Source of the DNA: Verrucomicrobiales bacterium
GTDB taxonomy: Bacteria; Verrucomicrobiota; Verrucomicrobiia; Limisphaerales; UBA1096
Length of the DNA stretch: 15,686 nt
Direction of reading: 5' to 3'
Assembly: GCA_011523195.1 (NCBI GenBank)
Contig: WTHH01000067.1
Location: forward strand, 1-15,686
The notes below the pieces were generated by a model. That model saw nothing but the letters and a program-made list of their open reading frames with translations, was not told the origin of the DNA and ran no database searches. A program made the position numbers and the translations under genes. Positions 1 through 6,775 of this stretch are shown one piece after another; the first letter of the stretch is position 1; each line of letters begins with the position of its first letter.

Positions 1-1
1 G

Positions 2-85
2 TTCATGGCGACACCGGCGGTGGACGGGGACGCGTTCATCATGCGCACCGGCGGACACCTTTATCGGGTCGAGGCGGCCAAGTAG
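2..85 (+). CDS. C-terminal end of a PQQ-like beta-propeller protein (5' partial)
   Basis: Frame 2 is open from the window edge to a TAG stop at 83-85 and encodes about 27 residues ending HLYRVEAAK. The pattern ATPAVDGDAFIMRTGGHLYRV resembles the last blade of PQQ/BamB-type propellers, where 'xxP...dG.lyirt...LyaI' repeats are usual. Such quinoprotein-like proteins are common in Verrucomicrobiota and Planctomycetota. Only five bases separate its stop from the thiE start, so the two are probably co-transcribed. The last codons before the stop (GCGGCCAAGTAG) resemble half of the GGCCAAG palindrome found elsewhere in the window. The family call rests on a very short fragment. The presence of a coding 3' end is more certain than its identity. 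Confidence 0.55.
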   Translation, partial: FMATPAVDGDAFIMRTGGHLYRVEAAK

Positions 86-90
86 CCTGG

Positions 91-741
91 ATGAAACCGC
101 TGGCGGATTGTTTGTTGTACGCGTTCGTTGACTCGGCCTATATCGATGGCCGCGACCCCGAGGTACTGTGCCGCCAGCTTTGCGACGGCGGGGCGGATCT
201 CGTGCAGCTTCGGGCCAAGGATTGGCCGGAGGAGGAGGTCACGAGCTTGGCCAAGCGCTTGGCTCCAATCGCGGCCGACGCCGGCGTGCGGTTGGTGATC
301 AATGATCATCCCGGGATTGCCGCCGAGGTCAGCGCACCCACGGCGCACCTTGGGCAGGAGGATTTTTTCGATGTCGGCCACCGGCACATCGACGATGTGA
401 AGCCAGTCGGCGCAGCGCTCGAGCTTGGCCTGAGCACCCACGCGCCGGAGCAGGCCAGGCGCGCCTGCGATGCCGGGGCGGATTACGTGGCAATCGGCCC
501 GGTGTTTGCCACGCCGACCAAGCCGGGGCGGCCGCCGGTGACGCTGGAGTACGTCCGCTGGGCGGCGGCGAACATCGACCGGCCATGGTTCGCGATCGGC
601 GGTATTAACCACGAAACGCTCGACGAAGTCTTGGCCGCCGGGGCGAGGCGCGTGTGCGTCGTGTCGGCAATCCTTCGCGCGCCGGACGTGGCCCATGCTT
701 GTCGTGTCTTCAAGGAGCGCCTACTCTCCGCGGCCGGTTAA
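91..741 (+). CDS. thiE: thiamine phosphate synthase
   Basis: A 216-residue protein of normal length for ThiE, which joins HMP-pyrophosphate to thiazole phosphate to make thiamine monophosphate in the cytosol. It is a TIM barrel. Visible family motifs are DLVQLRAKD (37-44, phosphate and substrate loop), VINDH (69-73), AHLGQED (85-91), GLSTH (113-117), DYVAIGPVFATPTK (131-144) and FAIGGI (167-172), followed by VVSAI near the C-terminus (the second phosphate loop). The ATG at 91 lies five bases after the preceding stop. A copy of the dispersed palindrome (245-263) sits in frame and encodes SLAKRLA at residues 52-57. This is the helix after the LRAKD strand, where sequence is free to vary. The start and the function are both secure. 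Confidence 0.95.
   Translation: MKPLADCLLYAFVDSAYIDGRDPEVLCRQLCDGGADLVQLRAKDWPEEEVTSLAKRLAPIAADAGVRLVINDHPGIAAEVSAPTAHLGQEDFFDVGHRHIDDVKPVGAALELGLSTHAPEQARRACDAGADYVAIGPVFATPTKPGRPPVTLEYVRWAAANIDRPWFAIGGINHETLDEVLAAGARRVCVVSAILRAPDVAHACRVFKERLLSAAG
245..263. repeat. dispersed palindrome, tandem copy inside thiE
   Basis: GCTTGGCCAAGCGCTTGGC holds the exact decamer CTTGGCCAAG (246-255) followed in 12-bp register by a second, cut copy. It is read in frame in thiE as LAKRLA. Confidence 0.8.
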
Positions 742-756
742 GCGGGACAAACCCGC
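742..756 (+). other. small hairpin between thiE and the sugar kinase
   Basis: GCGGG (742-746) and CCCGC (752-756) can pair around a five-base loop directly after the thiE stop, followed by AT-rich bases. The stem is only five pairs and lacks a clean T-run, so it would be at most a weak attenuator. The next gene starts 16 bases later. Confidence 0.25.
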
Positions 757-771
757 AACTTAATTTACAAC

Positions 772-1671
772 ATGAGCCTACTCGTTTTTGGTTCCACAGC
801 GCTGGACTCGATCAGCACCCCGAAGAAAAAGAACCCGCGTCTGCTGGGCGGCTCCGGCAGCCATGCCGCCGTGGCGGCGAGCTTCTTTGTATCGCCCAAG
901 TTGATCGGCGTGGTCGGCACGGATTTTCCGCGCAAGTACATGACGCTGTTCAAGAAGCACAAGGTGAACCTCAAGGGCGTGAAGGTGCGCGAGGGAAGGA
1001 CGTTTCATTGGGCCGGCGAGTACGAGGTGAACATGAACAACCGCCGCACACTCAGCACGGAGCTGGGCGTGGTGGAGGGCTACTCACCGGTGCTGCCTGC
1101 GGCGCATCGCAAGGCGAAATATGTCCTGCTCGCCAACAACCCGCCCGGGGCACAGGAGGCGATCATCGACCAACTCGACAAGCCGAAGTTCATCGTGGCC
1201 GACACGATGGATCTGTGGATGAACGTCGCAATGAACGACCTGCGCAGTCTCCTCAAGCGCGTCGACATGCTGGTGCTCAACGACAGTGAAGCGAGGCAGT
1301 TGACCGGCGACGACAACGTGGTGTCGGCCCTGCCCAAGCTGCACAAGTTTGGCCCGCGATACGTAATCGTGAAAAAGGGCGAGCACGGCGCGATTCTGTC
1401 TTCGAAAAAAGGGCTGTTCGTCGCGCCGGCGTTTCCGCTAGAGAAGGTGGAGGATCCGACCGGGGCGGGTGACTCGTTCGTCGGTGCGATGGTGGGATAC
1501 CTCGCGAAGACCGATGGCTCGATCGATGCGAACATCCGCAAGGCAATCCTTTACGGCAGTGTGGTGGCCTCGTTTTGCTGCGAGGGTTTTGGGCTGAATC
1601 GCACGACAAAGACCACCCGCACCGAGATCAACAAACGCCTCCGTGAGCTGGAAAAAATCACCCGCGTCTGA
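772..1671 (+). CDS. PfkB-family carbohydrate/nucleoside kinase
   Basis: A 299-residue protein of the ribokinase (PfkB) superfamily, which phosphorylates a sugar or nucleoside hydroxyl using ATP. It shows the N-terminal glycine-rich substrate motif GGSGSHAAVAA (26-36), the LVLNDSEARQLTG segment (167-179) typical of the family, VIVKKGEHGA (198-207), and the signature DPTGAGDSFVGA (228-239). The catalytic base of that signature should be Asp234. The substrate cannot be read from sequence. The N-terminal region resembles kinases annotated as ribokinase-like or adenosine-kinase-like in PVC bacteria. It starts 30 bases after thiE, probably in the same transcript, but no thiamine-kinase motif links it to that pathway. 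No copy of the dispersed palindrome lies in this gene. Confidence 0.9.
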   Translation: MSLLVFGSTALDSISTPKKKNPRLLGGSGSHAAVAASFFVSPKLIGVVGTDFPRKYMTLFKKHKVNLKGVKVREGRTFHWAGEYEVNMNNRRTLSTELGVVEGYSPVLPAAHRKAKYVLLANNPPGAQEAIIDQLDKPKFIVADTMDLWMNVAMNDLRSLLKRVDMLVLNDSEARQLTGDDNVVSALPKLHKFGPRYVIVKKGEHGAILSSKKGLFVAPAFPLEKVEDPTGAGDSFVGAMVGYLAKTDGSIDANIRKAILYGSVVASFCCEGFGLNRTTKTTRTEINKRLRELEKITRV

Positions 1672-1687
1672 GGTGCAATAAAGGTAG

Positions 1688-1756
1688 GGCGTGCTGTCCC
1701 CAGCGCGCCGGGCGCTGATAGGATTTGTCATTTTTGATTTTGGCGAGCCGCCAAAA
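1688..1756. terminator. possible bidirectional terminator region between convergent genes
   Basis: The 115-base gap between the converging kinase and bcp genes contains two hairpins. The first pairs GGCGTGCTG (1688-1696) with CAGCGCGCC (1701-1709), nine pairs including one G-T. The second is the perfect inverted repeat TTTTGGCG (1738-1745) and CGCCAAAA (1749-1756) with a three-base loop. T-rich sequence (1724-1741) lies downstream of the first stem. Neither has the ideal stem-plus-T-run form, so termination is inferred from position. Confidence 0.4.
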
Positions 1757-1786
1757 GCTGCACGCGAGCCTCGCGCGCTCCCCCAA

Positions 1787-2275
1787 TCAGTCTCCCAATT
1801 CGCCAAGGGCTTCGAGCACTTCGTTGGCGTGGTCGGCGACCTTGACCTTGGGCCAGACTTTTTGGACGACTCCGTCGGCGTTGATGAGGAAGGTCATCCG
1901 CTTGATGCCGAGGAAGGTTCGGCCCATGAACGACTTGTTACCCCACACGCCGTAGGATTCGCAGATCGACTTGTCTTCGTCGGCGATCAGCGTGAAAGGC
2001 AAATCGAACTTCTCGATGAACTTGTCGTGTTTGGCCGCCGAGTCGGCGCTGACCCCGAGCACGACGGCGTTTTTCGCGGTGATCGCTTCGTGGTTGTCGC
2101 GGAAGCCGCACGCCTCCTTGTTGCAGCCCGGCGTGTTGTCCTTCGGATAAAAGTAGAGCACCACCGCCTGACCACGAAACTGACTGAGCGACACCTCGCC
2201 TCCACCGTTGGTGGGCGCGGTGAAATCCGGTGCCGTGTCGCCCTCGTTCACTTTTAATTCAGCATTGGCTGCCAT
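1787..2275 (-). CDS. bcp: thiol peroxidase, Bcp/PrxQ-type peroxiredoxin
   Basis: A 162-residue peroxiredoxin that reduces hydrogen peroxide and organic peroxides in the cytosol, usually with thioredoxin as reductant. After the start comes the typical LKVNEGDTAPDFTAP. The active site YPKDNTPGCNKEAC (43-56) gives the peroxidatic cysteine Cys51 and a resolving cysteine five residues later, Cys56, the atypical 2-Cys PrxQ pattern. Later family segments are VLGVSADS, LIADEDKSICESYGVWG and RMTFLINADG. I chose the ATG at 2275. An in-frame GTG at 2293 would add six residues, but the family usually starts just before the LKxGDxAP segment. A degenerate palindrome copy lies about 22 bases upstream. The gene is convergent with the kinase. 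Confidence 0.93.
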   Translation of the reverse strand: MAANAELKVNEGDTAPDFTAPTNGGGEVSLSQFRGQAVVLYFYPKDNTPGCNKEACGFRDNHEAITAKNAVVLGVSADSAAKHDKFIEKFDLPFTLIADEDKSICESYGVWGNKSFMGRTFLGIKRMTFLINADGVVQKVWPKVKVADHANEVLEALGELGD

Positions 2276-2296
2276 AACTTGGGGATCGTCCACCGG

Positions 2297-2309
2297 CGCT
2301 TGGCCTAGG
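2297..2309. repeat. degenerate dispersed-palindrome copy upstream of bcp
   Basis: CGCTTGGCCTAGG keeps the half-site CGCTTGGCC but diverges to the right. It lies in the 101-base divergent gap between bcp and the TPR gene. Confidence 0.45.
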
Positions 2310-2376
2310 TCAACCTTCAGCGCAAAAAACCTTGCCGCCCCTCGGCTGGCTCCCTAGAAAAAAACGCCGAGTCTTT

Positions 2377-3321
2377 ATGGCTGAGACACCGGACAACGTG
2401 GAGGCGGCGGAGCTGCATCAGGTCAGCGTGGAGCTGTGGCTGATCGGCCGGCGCGACGAGGCGTTGCTGGCGTTTCGCCAGGCGCTTGGCGGTGAGTCGG
2501 ATGCCATCGCGCTGCAGTTGCGCGACACGCTGCCAAACTCGTACGACGACCCGGATGCCACACCTGATCGGCCGATCAATCTCCAGCAGCAAAACGCCTT
2601 CGCCGCCTATCGCAACACGGCCCGCATGACCACCGACGACGCGCGCGCGTGGTTCAACGTCGGCCTGACGCACGAAAAGGAAGGACGTGCGGTCGAGGCA
2701 AGGCAGGCGTTCGAGGAATCGTTCAAAAGCTACCACCGAAACCTCGCGGCCAAGGCGTTGGGGGGGAGCGACGCGCAGGTGGCGCTGGAGTTGTGTCGGC
2801 GGGTAGTGGACATCGATGAGCGCGATGCCAAGGCGTGGATCAATCTCGGTGCCGCGCTTGGCCAGATGCAGCAGCCGGACGAGGAACTGGAGGCGTATCG
2901 CAGGGCGATCGAGATCGCCCCGAAATATGCGGAGGCGTGGTATAATCTCGGCGTGGCGCAGGCGCGGGAGGAGCGGGATGGCGAGGCGATTCATGCTTAC
3001 AAGCAGGCGCTGATCCTTTCGCCGAAGTTCGCCAAGGCGTGGTTCAACCTCGGGGTGCTGCAGGGCAAGCTCGGCAATCCGCAGGAGAAACTGCGTTCGT
3101 ACCGCAAGGCGGTCGAGGCCGACCACAATTTTGGCGAGGCATGGCACAACCTTGGGGTGATGTACAATGCCTTTGGCAAGGCGGAGGAGGGTCGGGAGGC
3201 GTTTGACCGCGCGCGAAAGTTGCTGAACCCGAAACTGCGCGTGGCGGAGTCGATCGAGTTCAAGTCCTCAACCACGCCGGACGGTGCGCCAGACCGACCA
3301 ACCGCAACCCCTCCACCGTGA
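2377..3321 (+). CDS. tetratricopeptide-repeat protein
   Basis: A 314-residue soluble protein with no signal peptide or membrane segment. Tandem TPR units of 34 residues are clear from residue 91 on: AWFNVGLTHEKEGRAVEARQ (91-110), AWINLGAALGQ (153-163), AWYNLGVAQAREERDGEAI (187-205), AWFNLGVLQGKLGNPQEKL (221-239) and AWHNLGVMYNAFGKAEEGR (255-273). These probably form a peptide- or protein-binding superhelix. The partner is unknown. The N-terminal 90 residues are less repetitive. I chose the ATG at 2377 over an upstream in-frame TTG (2332) because the extra residues are basic and unlike the rest. The last 62 bases overlap the end of coaX on the other strand, and the C-terminal tail is proline- and threonine-rich and looks unstructured. 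Confidence 0.85.
   Translation: MAETPDNVEAAELHQVSVELWLIGRRDEALLAFRQALGGESDAIALQLRDTLPNSYDDPDATPDRPINLQQQNAFAAYRNTARMTTDDARAWFNVGLTHEKEGRAVEARQAFEESFKSYHRNLAAKALGGSDAQVALELCRRVVDIDERDAKAWINLGAALGQMQQPDEELEAYRRAIEIAPKYAEAWYNLGVAQAREERDGEAIHAYKQALILSPKFAKAWFNLGVLQGKLGNPQEKLRSYRKAVEADHNFGEAWHNLGVMYNAFGKAEEGREAFDRARKLLNPKLRVAESIEFKSSTTPDGAPDRPTATPPP
2855..2865. repeat. partial palindrome copy in the TPR gene
   Basis: CGCTTGGCCAG matches the left eleven bases of the variant CGCTTGGCCAGGCG. It encodes ALGQ in a TPR helix, so protein constraint alone could explain it. Confidence 0.35.
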
Positions 3322-4036
3322 GCCGCGGCTCGACGGCACTGATGGTCGGCATCTTTTCTGCCATCAACGCGGCGTAGCCGCCGGTCGCCACGACCGGGAG
3401 TCTCCGGGTGCCCAACTCCTTTTTCAATTGCGTCAACAGTTCCGTTATCAGGCCGCGATAGCCGAACACGGCACCGCTGAGCATCGCCTGTTTCGTGTTT
3501 TTGCCGATGACCGACTTTGGCTCGGCGATCTTGATGCGCGGCAGCAGGGCGGTTTTCTCGTGCAGATAATCGGTCATCGCCGCGAGGCCCGGCGCAATGA
3601 TGCCGCCGGTATAGTTTTGGTTGGCGTCGACGACGTCAAACGTCACCGCAGTGCCGAAGTCCACCACGACCACCGGGCCACCGAAACCCGCCTGCGCGGC
3701 GATGGCGTTGGCCAGGCGGTCGGCGCCGATCGAGCTCGGCTTGGAATAATCGATCCCGATGCCGACCACAGTCCTTGGCGTGAGCTGCAGCGCCGGGCAA
3801 TTCCATAGTTTGCTGAGCAGTTGCTTGAGCGGCGAGTTCAGCCTGGGCACGACGCTGCAAAAAACGGCCCCTGCGAAGGAGTCGCGCTTGGCCAGGCGCA
3901 GCAGCTTGGCCAGATGCGGTTCCGCTTGGCCAAGCGCGATGGCTTCGCTGGGAAATGTAACGTCAGCCACGACGCGCTCGGCATCCGCCGCCGCGGCGTG
4001 GGTGTGCGTGTTGCCAATGTCCACCAACAGAACCAC
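3260..4036 (-). CDS. coaX: type III pantothenate kinase
   Basis: A 258-residue CoaX, which phosphorylates pantothenate in the first step of coenzyme A synthesis. It has an ASKHA fold and needs a monovalent cation. Motifs are DIGNTH (6-11, phosphate loop), IGADRLANAIAA, VVVDFGTAVTFDVVD (second phosphate and cation site) and GGIIAPGL. The open frame extends far upstream of these, but DIGNTH lies at the N-terminus in the family, so I place the start at the GTG 4034-4036, giving VVLLVDIGNT. No clear ribosome-binding site supports it. Residues 34-51 (ALGQAEPHLAKLLRLAKR) are encoded by three clustered copies of the dispersed palindrome. About ten C-terminal residues after VEGLRL lie in the antisense overlap with the TPR gene and look non-conserved. 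Confidence 0.92.
   Translation of the reverse strand: MVLLVDIGNTHTHAAAADAERVVADVTFPSEAIALGQAEPHLAKLLRLAKRDSFAGAVFCSVVPRLNSPLKQLLSKLWNCPALQLTPRTVVGIGIDYSKPSSIGADRLANAIAAQAGFGGPVVVVDFGTAVTFDVVDANQNYTGGIIAPGLAAMTDYLHEKTALLPRIKIAEPKSVIGKNTKQAMLSGAVFGYRGLITELLTQLKKELGTRRLPVVATGGYAALMAEKMPTISAVEPRLTVEGLRLVGLAHRPAWLRT
3885..3936. repeat. cluster of three dispersed palindromes inside coaX
   Basis: Three copies lie in 52 bases: CGCTTGGCCAGGCG (3885-3898), GCTTGGCCAG (3904-3913) and the perfect 14-mer CGCTTGGCCAAGCG (3923-3936). Their GG/CC centres are 18 and 20 bases apart. The coding strand reads them in two different frames, as ALGQA and as LAKL/LAKR. Confidence 0.8.
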
Positions 4037-4094
4037 GCGGCCTGAGCTACCCGCAGCCCACCGAAGATTCAAGGGCGAAGTTGCGGGGCACCCT

Positions 4095-4107
4095 GCTTGG
4101 CCAAGCG
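4095..4107. repeat. dispersed palindrome in the coaX-thrH divergent gap
   Basis: GCTTGGCCAAGCG with the exact decamer at 4096-4105, 59 bases upstream of the coaX start and about 80 bases upstream of thrH. It is noncoding, so protein constraint cannot explain it. Confidence 0.75.
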
Positions 4108-4184
4108 AGATTGGGCTTGATTGAACCCGCGGTGGCACGGACAACAGTCCATGCCGTTCCCGTCGGAGGGGGCGGATTTGATAC

Positions 4185-4799
4185 ATGAAGCAGCAAACCA
4201 TTGTCACACTGGACCTCGAGGGCGTGCTTGTACCGGAGATCTGGATCGCGTTCGCGGAGAAGACCGGGATTGAGCAGCTCAAGCTGACGACGCGTGACAT
4301 CCCGGACTACGACGAGCTGATGACCGGTCGACTCGCGATCCTGAACGAGCATGGGCTGAAGCTGGCAGATATTCAGGAGGTGATCGGCACTCTGGCGCCA
4401 CTCGAGGGGGCGAAGGCGTTTATCGATGAGCTGCGGTCGATCACGCAGGTGGTGATCCTGTCGGACACTTTTTTGGAGTTTGCCAAGCCGCTGATGGAGC
4501 AACTCGCCTGGCCGACGATTTTTTGCCACGACCTCGAGATCGACGCCGAGGGGCGGGTGGCTAACTACCGGCTGAGGCAGCCGGACCAGAAACGCAAGGC
4601 GGTGGCGGCGTTTCGCAGCCTGAACTACCGGGTGATCGCTGCCGGTGACTCGTACAACGACACGACAATGCTGGGCGAGGCGGACACCGGTTTTCTGTTT
4701 CGCTCACCGGACAATGTGAAGGCGGAGTTCCCGCAATTCCGGTCCGCAGAGGAGTACGACGAGGTGATGGGGCTGATTCGCGGCGAGCTGACCGGATGA
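4185..4799 (+). CDS. thrH: bifunctional phosphoserine phosphatase/homoserine phosphotransferase
   Basis: A 204-residue HAD-superfamily enzyme that closely follows the ThrH pattern known from Pseudomonas. There it dephosphorylates phosphoserine and can pass the phosphate to homoserine, linking serine and threonine synthesis. Motif I is LDLEGVLVPEIWIAFAEKTGI (9-29) with nucleophile Asp10. Note the ThrH-type DLEG in place of DxDxT. Other segments are TRDIPDYDELM (36-46), the motif II serine in VILSDTF (90-96), LRQPDQKRKAV (130-140) with the motif III lysine, and motif IV GDSYNDTTML (154-163). The length equals the family norm. ATG 4185 is preceded by a purine-rich stretch (GGAGGGGGCGG), though its spacing is long. 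It diverges from coaX across a 148-base gap. Confidence 0.95.
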   Translation: MKQQTIVTLDLEGVLVPEIWIAFAEKTGIEQLKLTTRDIPDYDELMTGRLAILNEHGLKLADIQEVIGTLAPLEGAKAFIDELRSITQVVILSDTFLEFAKPLMEQLAWPTIFCHDLEIDAEGRVANYRLRQPDQKRKAVAAFRSLNYRVIAAGDSYNDTTMLGEADTGFLFRSPDNVKAEFPQFRSAEEYDEVMGLIRGELTG

Positions 4800-4850
4800 G
4801 GACGCGAGGGCGGTGCGGATACAATTTTTTCCATCAACCGCCATAATCGT

Positions 4851-4878
4851 TTGACACCCGAAAAGGCGATGCTAATTT
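4851..4878 (+). promoter_or_regulatory. sigma70-type promoter for korAB
   Basis: TTGACA (4851-4856) is a consensus -35 box. TAATTT (4873-4878) is a fair -10 box after a 16-base spacer. Transcription would start near 4885, leaving about a 50-base leader before the korA ATG. The position in the 134-base gap between thrH and korA supports it. Confidence 0.55.
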
Positions 4879-4933
4879 CGCCGACGACGTTCCGGTTCAG
4901 GGGGCGTTTTGATCGAAATAATCCATTTTTTCA

Positions 4934-6763
4934 ATGAGCCAATCGGCAGCTACGGGGGATGATATTGGGAGTGGCTCCCAGTCGTCCCGCATCTCAGAGG
5001 CGGTCATCCGCATCGCCGGCAATTCCCAGGACGGCATTCAATCCATTGGCGGCTTTCTCGCCCGCCTCGCCGGCCGCAGTGAGCAGGAGGTCATGACGAT
5101 GATGACCATCCCCTCGACCATCTCCGGCGGCCCATCCATCTTTCAGGTTCGTCTCGGCTCGGGGGACGTTCTCAGTGCCGGCGATGAGGCCGACGTGCTG
5201 CTGGCGTTCTACCAACACTCCTACGAGAACCACATCAGTAACCTGCGCGAGGGCGGTATTCTGGTTTACGACAGCGACCACGTTGAGCCGAACGAGGAGT
5301 GGCTTGATAAATATCGGCACATTGGGATCGCCATCTCCAGCCTGACGGTTGAGGCGATCGGCGGCACGGCTCGCGACAAGGGCAAAAATATTTATGCGCT
5401 CGGCCTGATCGGCCGGATGTTCAACCTCAACCTCGAAAAACTCGAGCGGTTGATCAACGAGCGTTTCGCGGCCAAGGGCGAGAGTGTGGTGAAGACCGCC
5501 ATGGACGCGTTCCAGTCCGGATACCGCTACCAGTCGGACGACATCACGAATCTTTTTGAATTTACCAGCAGCGAGGTTGATCGATCGAACCAGGTGGTGA
5601 TGTCCGGCAATGAAGCGATCGGCTACGGCCTGATCGCGGCCGGTGTCCGGTTTGGTGCCGGGTACCCGATCACGCCCTGGTCCGACATCATGGAACTGCT
5701 TCGCCGCGAGTTGCCGAAGTACGGCGGATCGTTCATCCAGTGCGAGGACGAGATCGCGTCTGTCTCGATGGCGATCGGTGCCAGCTACGGCGGTCGCGTG
5801 GCGGTGACCGGCTCGAGTGGCCCCGGCATCTCGCTGAAGACGGAGGCGATCGGCTGGGCGGTGATGGCCGAGGTGCCGTTGGTGGTGGTGGACATCCAGC
5901 GCGGCGGCCCGTCCACTGGACTACCCACGAACGTCGAGCAGTCCGACCTGAACATTGCCTGCTTCGGAGGACACGGCGACTCCCCGCGCGTGGTGCTGGC
6001 CGCGGCCAATGTGGAGGATTGTTTTTACACGGCGATGGAGGCGGTGGACATTGCCCGCCGATACAGCGTACCGGTCATGCTATTGAGTGACCAGGCCATC
6101 GCGACCCGGATCGAGGCGTTCGATGAGCCGAAGCTGGAGGAGATTTGCCGGGATCTGACGCCCGACCTGACGCCAACCCCGACCCACAAGCCGTACGACC
6201 TTGAGACGGAGACCGGTGCGAGCCGGCATCGTGCGCCGGGGACGCGGATCGAGGACGGCCGATACCCGGTGGTGACCGGTCTGGAGCACGACGAGTGGGG
6301 GCATCCCAGCGCGTCGCCGGACCTGCACGAGGGCATGACGCACAAGCGCCGCAATAAGCTCAAGGCGCTGGCCGATGAACTGCCGGTGCCGGAGGTGTTC
6401 GGGGCCGACTCGGGCGAAGTACTCGTCGTTGGGTGGGGCTCGACCACCGGCCCGCTGTACGAGGCGGTTGAGAAATCCGGCAACAACGGCCAGGCCATCT
6501 CGGCGCTCAAGTTGCGCCACATCAGCCCCCTGCCGAACGGGCTCGAGGAAATTTTTTCACGGTTCAAGAGAATCTACGTTGTCGAGATGAACGACGGCGG
6601 CGTCCACGGGTACGGTCAGTTGGCAGGTGTGCTCCGGGCGCGCTTCGCCGATCCGCGCATCCAGGGTATCAACAAAACCGACGCCCTGCGTTGGAAGGTT
6701 TGGGAGATTATTGACCGTGTAAACGAATGCCGCAATGCGGACGCCGCAGAAACCAACGCCTAG
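4934..6763 (+). CDS. korA: 2-oxoglutarate/2-oxoacid:ferredoxin oxidoreductase, fused gamma-alpha subunit
   Basis: A 609-residue subunit of a two-component, CoA-acylating 2-oxoacid:ferredoxin oxidoreductase, probably acting on 2-oxoglutarate in the TCA cycle. Residues 21-200 form the gamma domain: the RIAGNSQDGIQSIGGFLARLAG start, then VLLAFYQHSY and the segment around YALGLIGRMF. The alpha domain begins near 219 with SGNEAIGYGLIAAGVRFGAGYPITPWSDIMELL; GYPITPWSD (243-251) is the pyrimidine-domain signature. It continues with ECEDEIA-like QCEDEIASVSMAIGASYGG, VTGSSGPGISLKTEAIGWAVMAEVPLVVVDIQRGGPSTGLPT and a C-terminal domain holding VEMNDGGVHGYGQL. A 20-residue Ser/Gly-rich N-terminal extension precedes the fold. 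It has its own promoter, and korB starts 12 bases after its stop. The substrate could instead be another 2-oxoacid. The coding sequence is nearly free of the dispersed palindrome. Confidence 0.92.
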   Translation: MSQSAATGDDIGSGSQSSRISEAVIRIAGNSQDGIQSIGGFLARLAGRSEQEVMTMMTIPSTISGGPSIFQVRLGSGDVLSAGDEADVLLAFYQHSYENHISNLREGGILVYDSDHVEPNEEWLDKYRHIGIAISSLTVEAIGGTARDKGKNIYALGLIGRMFNLNLEKLERLINERFAAKGESVVKTAMDAFQSGYRYQSDDITNLFEFTSSEVDRSNQVVMSGNEAIGYGLIAAGVRFGAGYPITPWSDIMELLRRELPKYGGSFIQCEDEIASVSMAIGASYGGRVAVTGSSGPGISLKTEAIGWAVMAEVPLVVVDIQRGGPSTGLPTNVEQSDLNIACFGGHGDSPRVVLAAANVEDCFYTAMEAVDIARRYSVPVMLLSDQAIATRIEAFDEPKLEEICRDLTPDLTPTPTHKPYDLETETGASRHRAPGTRIEDGRYPVVTGLEHDEWGHPSASPDLHEGMTHKRRNKLKALADELPVPEVFGADSGEVLVVGWGSTTGPLYEAVEKSGNNGQAISALKLRHISPLPNGLEEIFSRFKRIYVVEMNDGGVHGYGQLAGVLRARFADPRIQGINKTDALRWKVWEIIDRVNECRNADAAETNA

Positions 6764-6775
6764 TTTTTCAGTATC

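Noticed and set aside
213..227. Imperfect palindrome GGCCAAGGATTGGCC in thiE as a further repeat copy
   Set aside because: It encodes the conserved LRAKDW active-site segment of ThiE, so protein constraint explains it.
3705..3719. GCGTTGGCCAGGCGG in coaX as a full repeat copy
   Set aside because: It encodes the conserved DRLANAIAA motif of type III pantothenate kinases and lacks the left half-site, so it may be coincidental.
4037..4300. N-terminal extension of coaX up to 4300
   Set aside because: DIGNTH marks the N-terminus in this family, and the extension would run across the intergenic gap and the thrH start.
4809..4842. GGCGGT/ACCGCC pairing after thrH as a terminator
   Set aside because: The six-pair stem would enclose a loop of over 20 bases and has no T-run after it.
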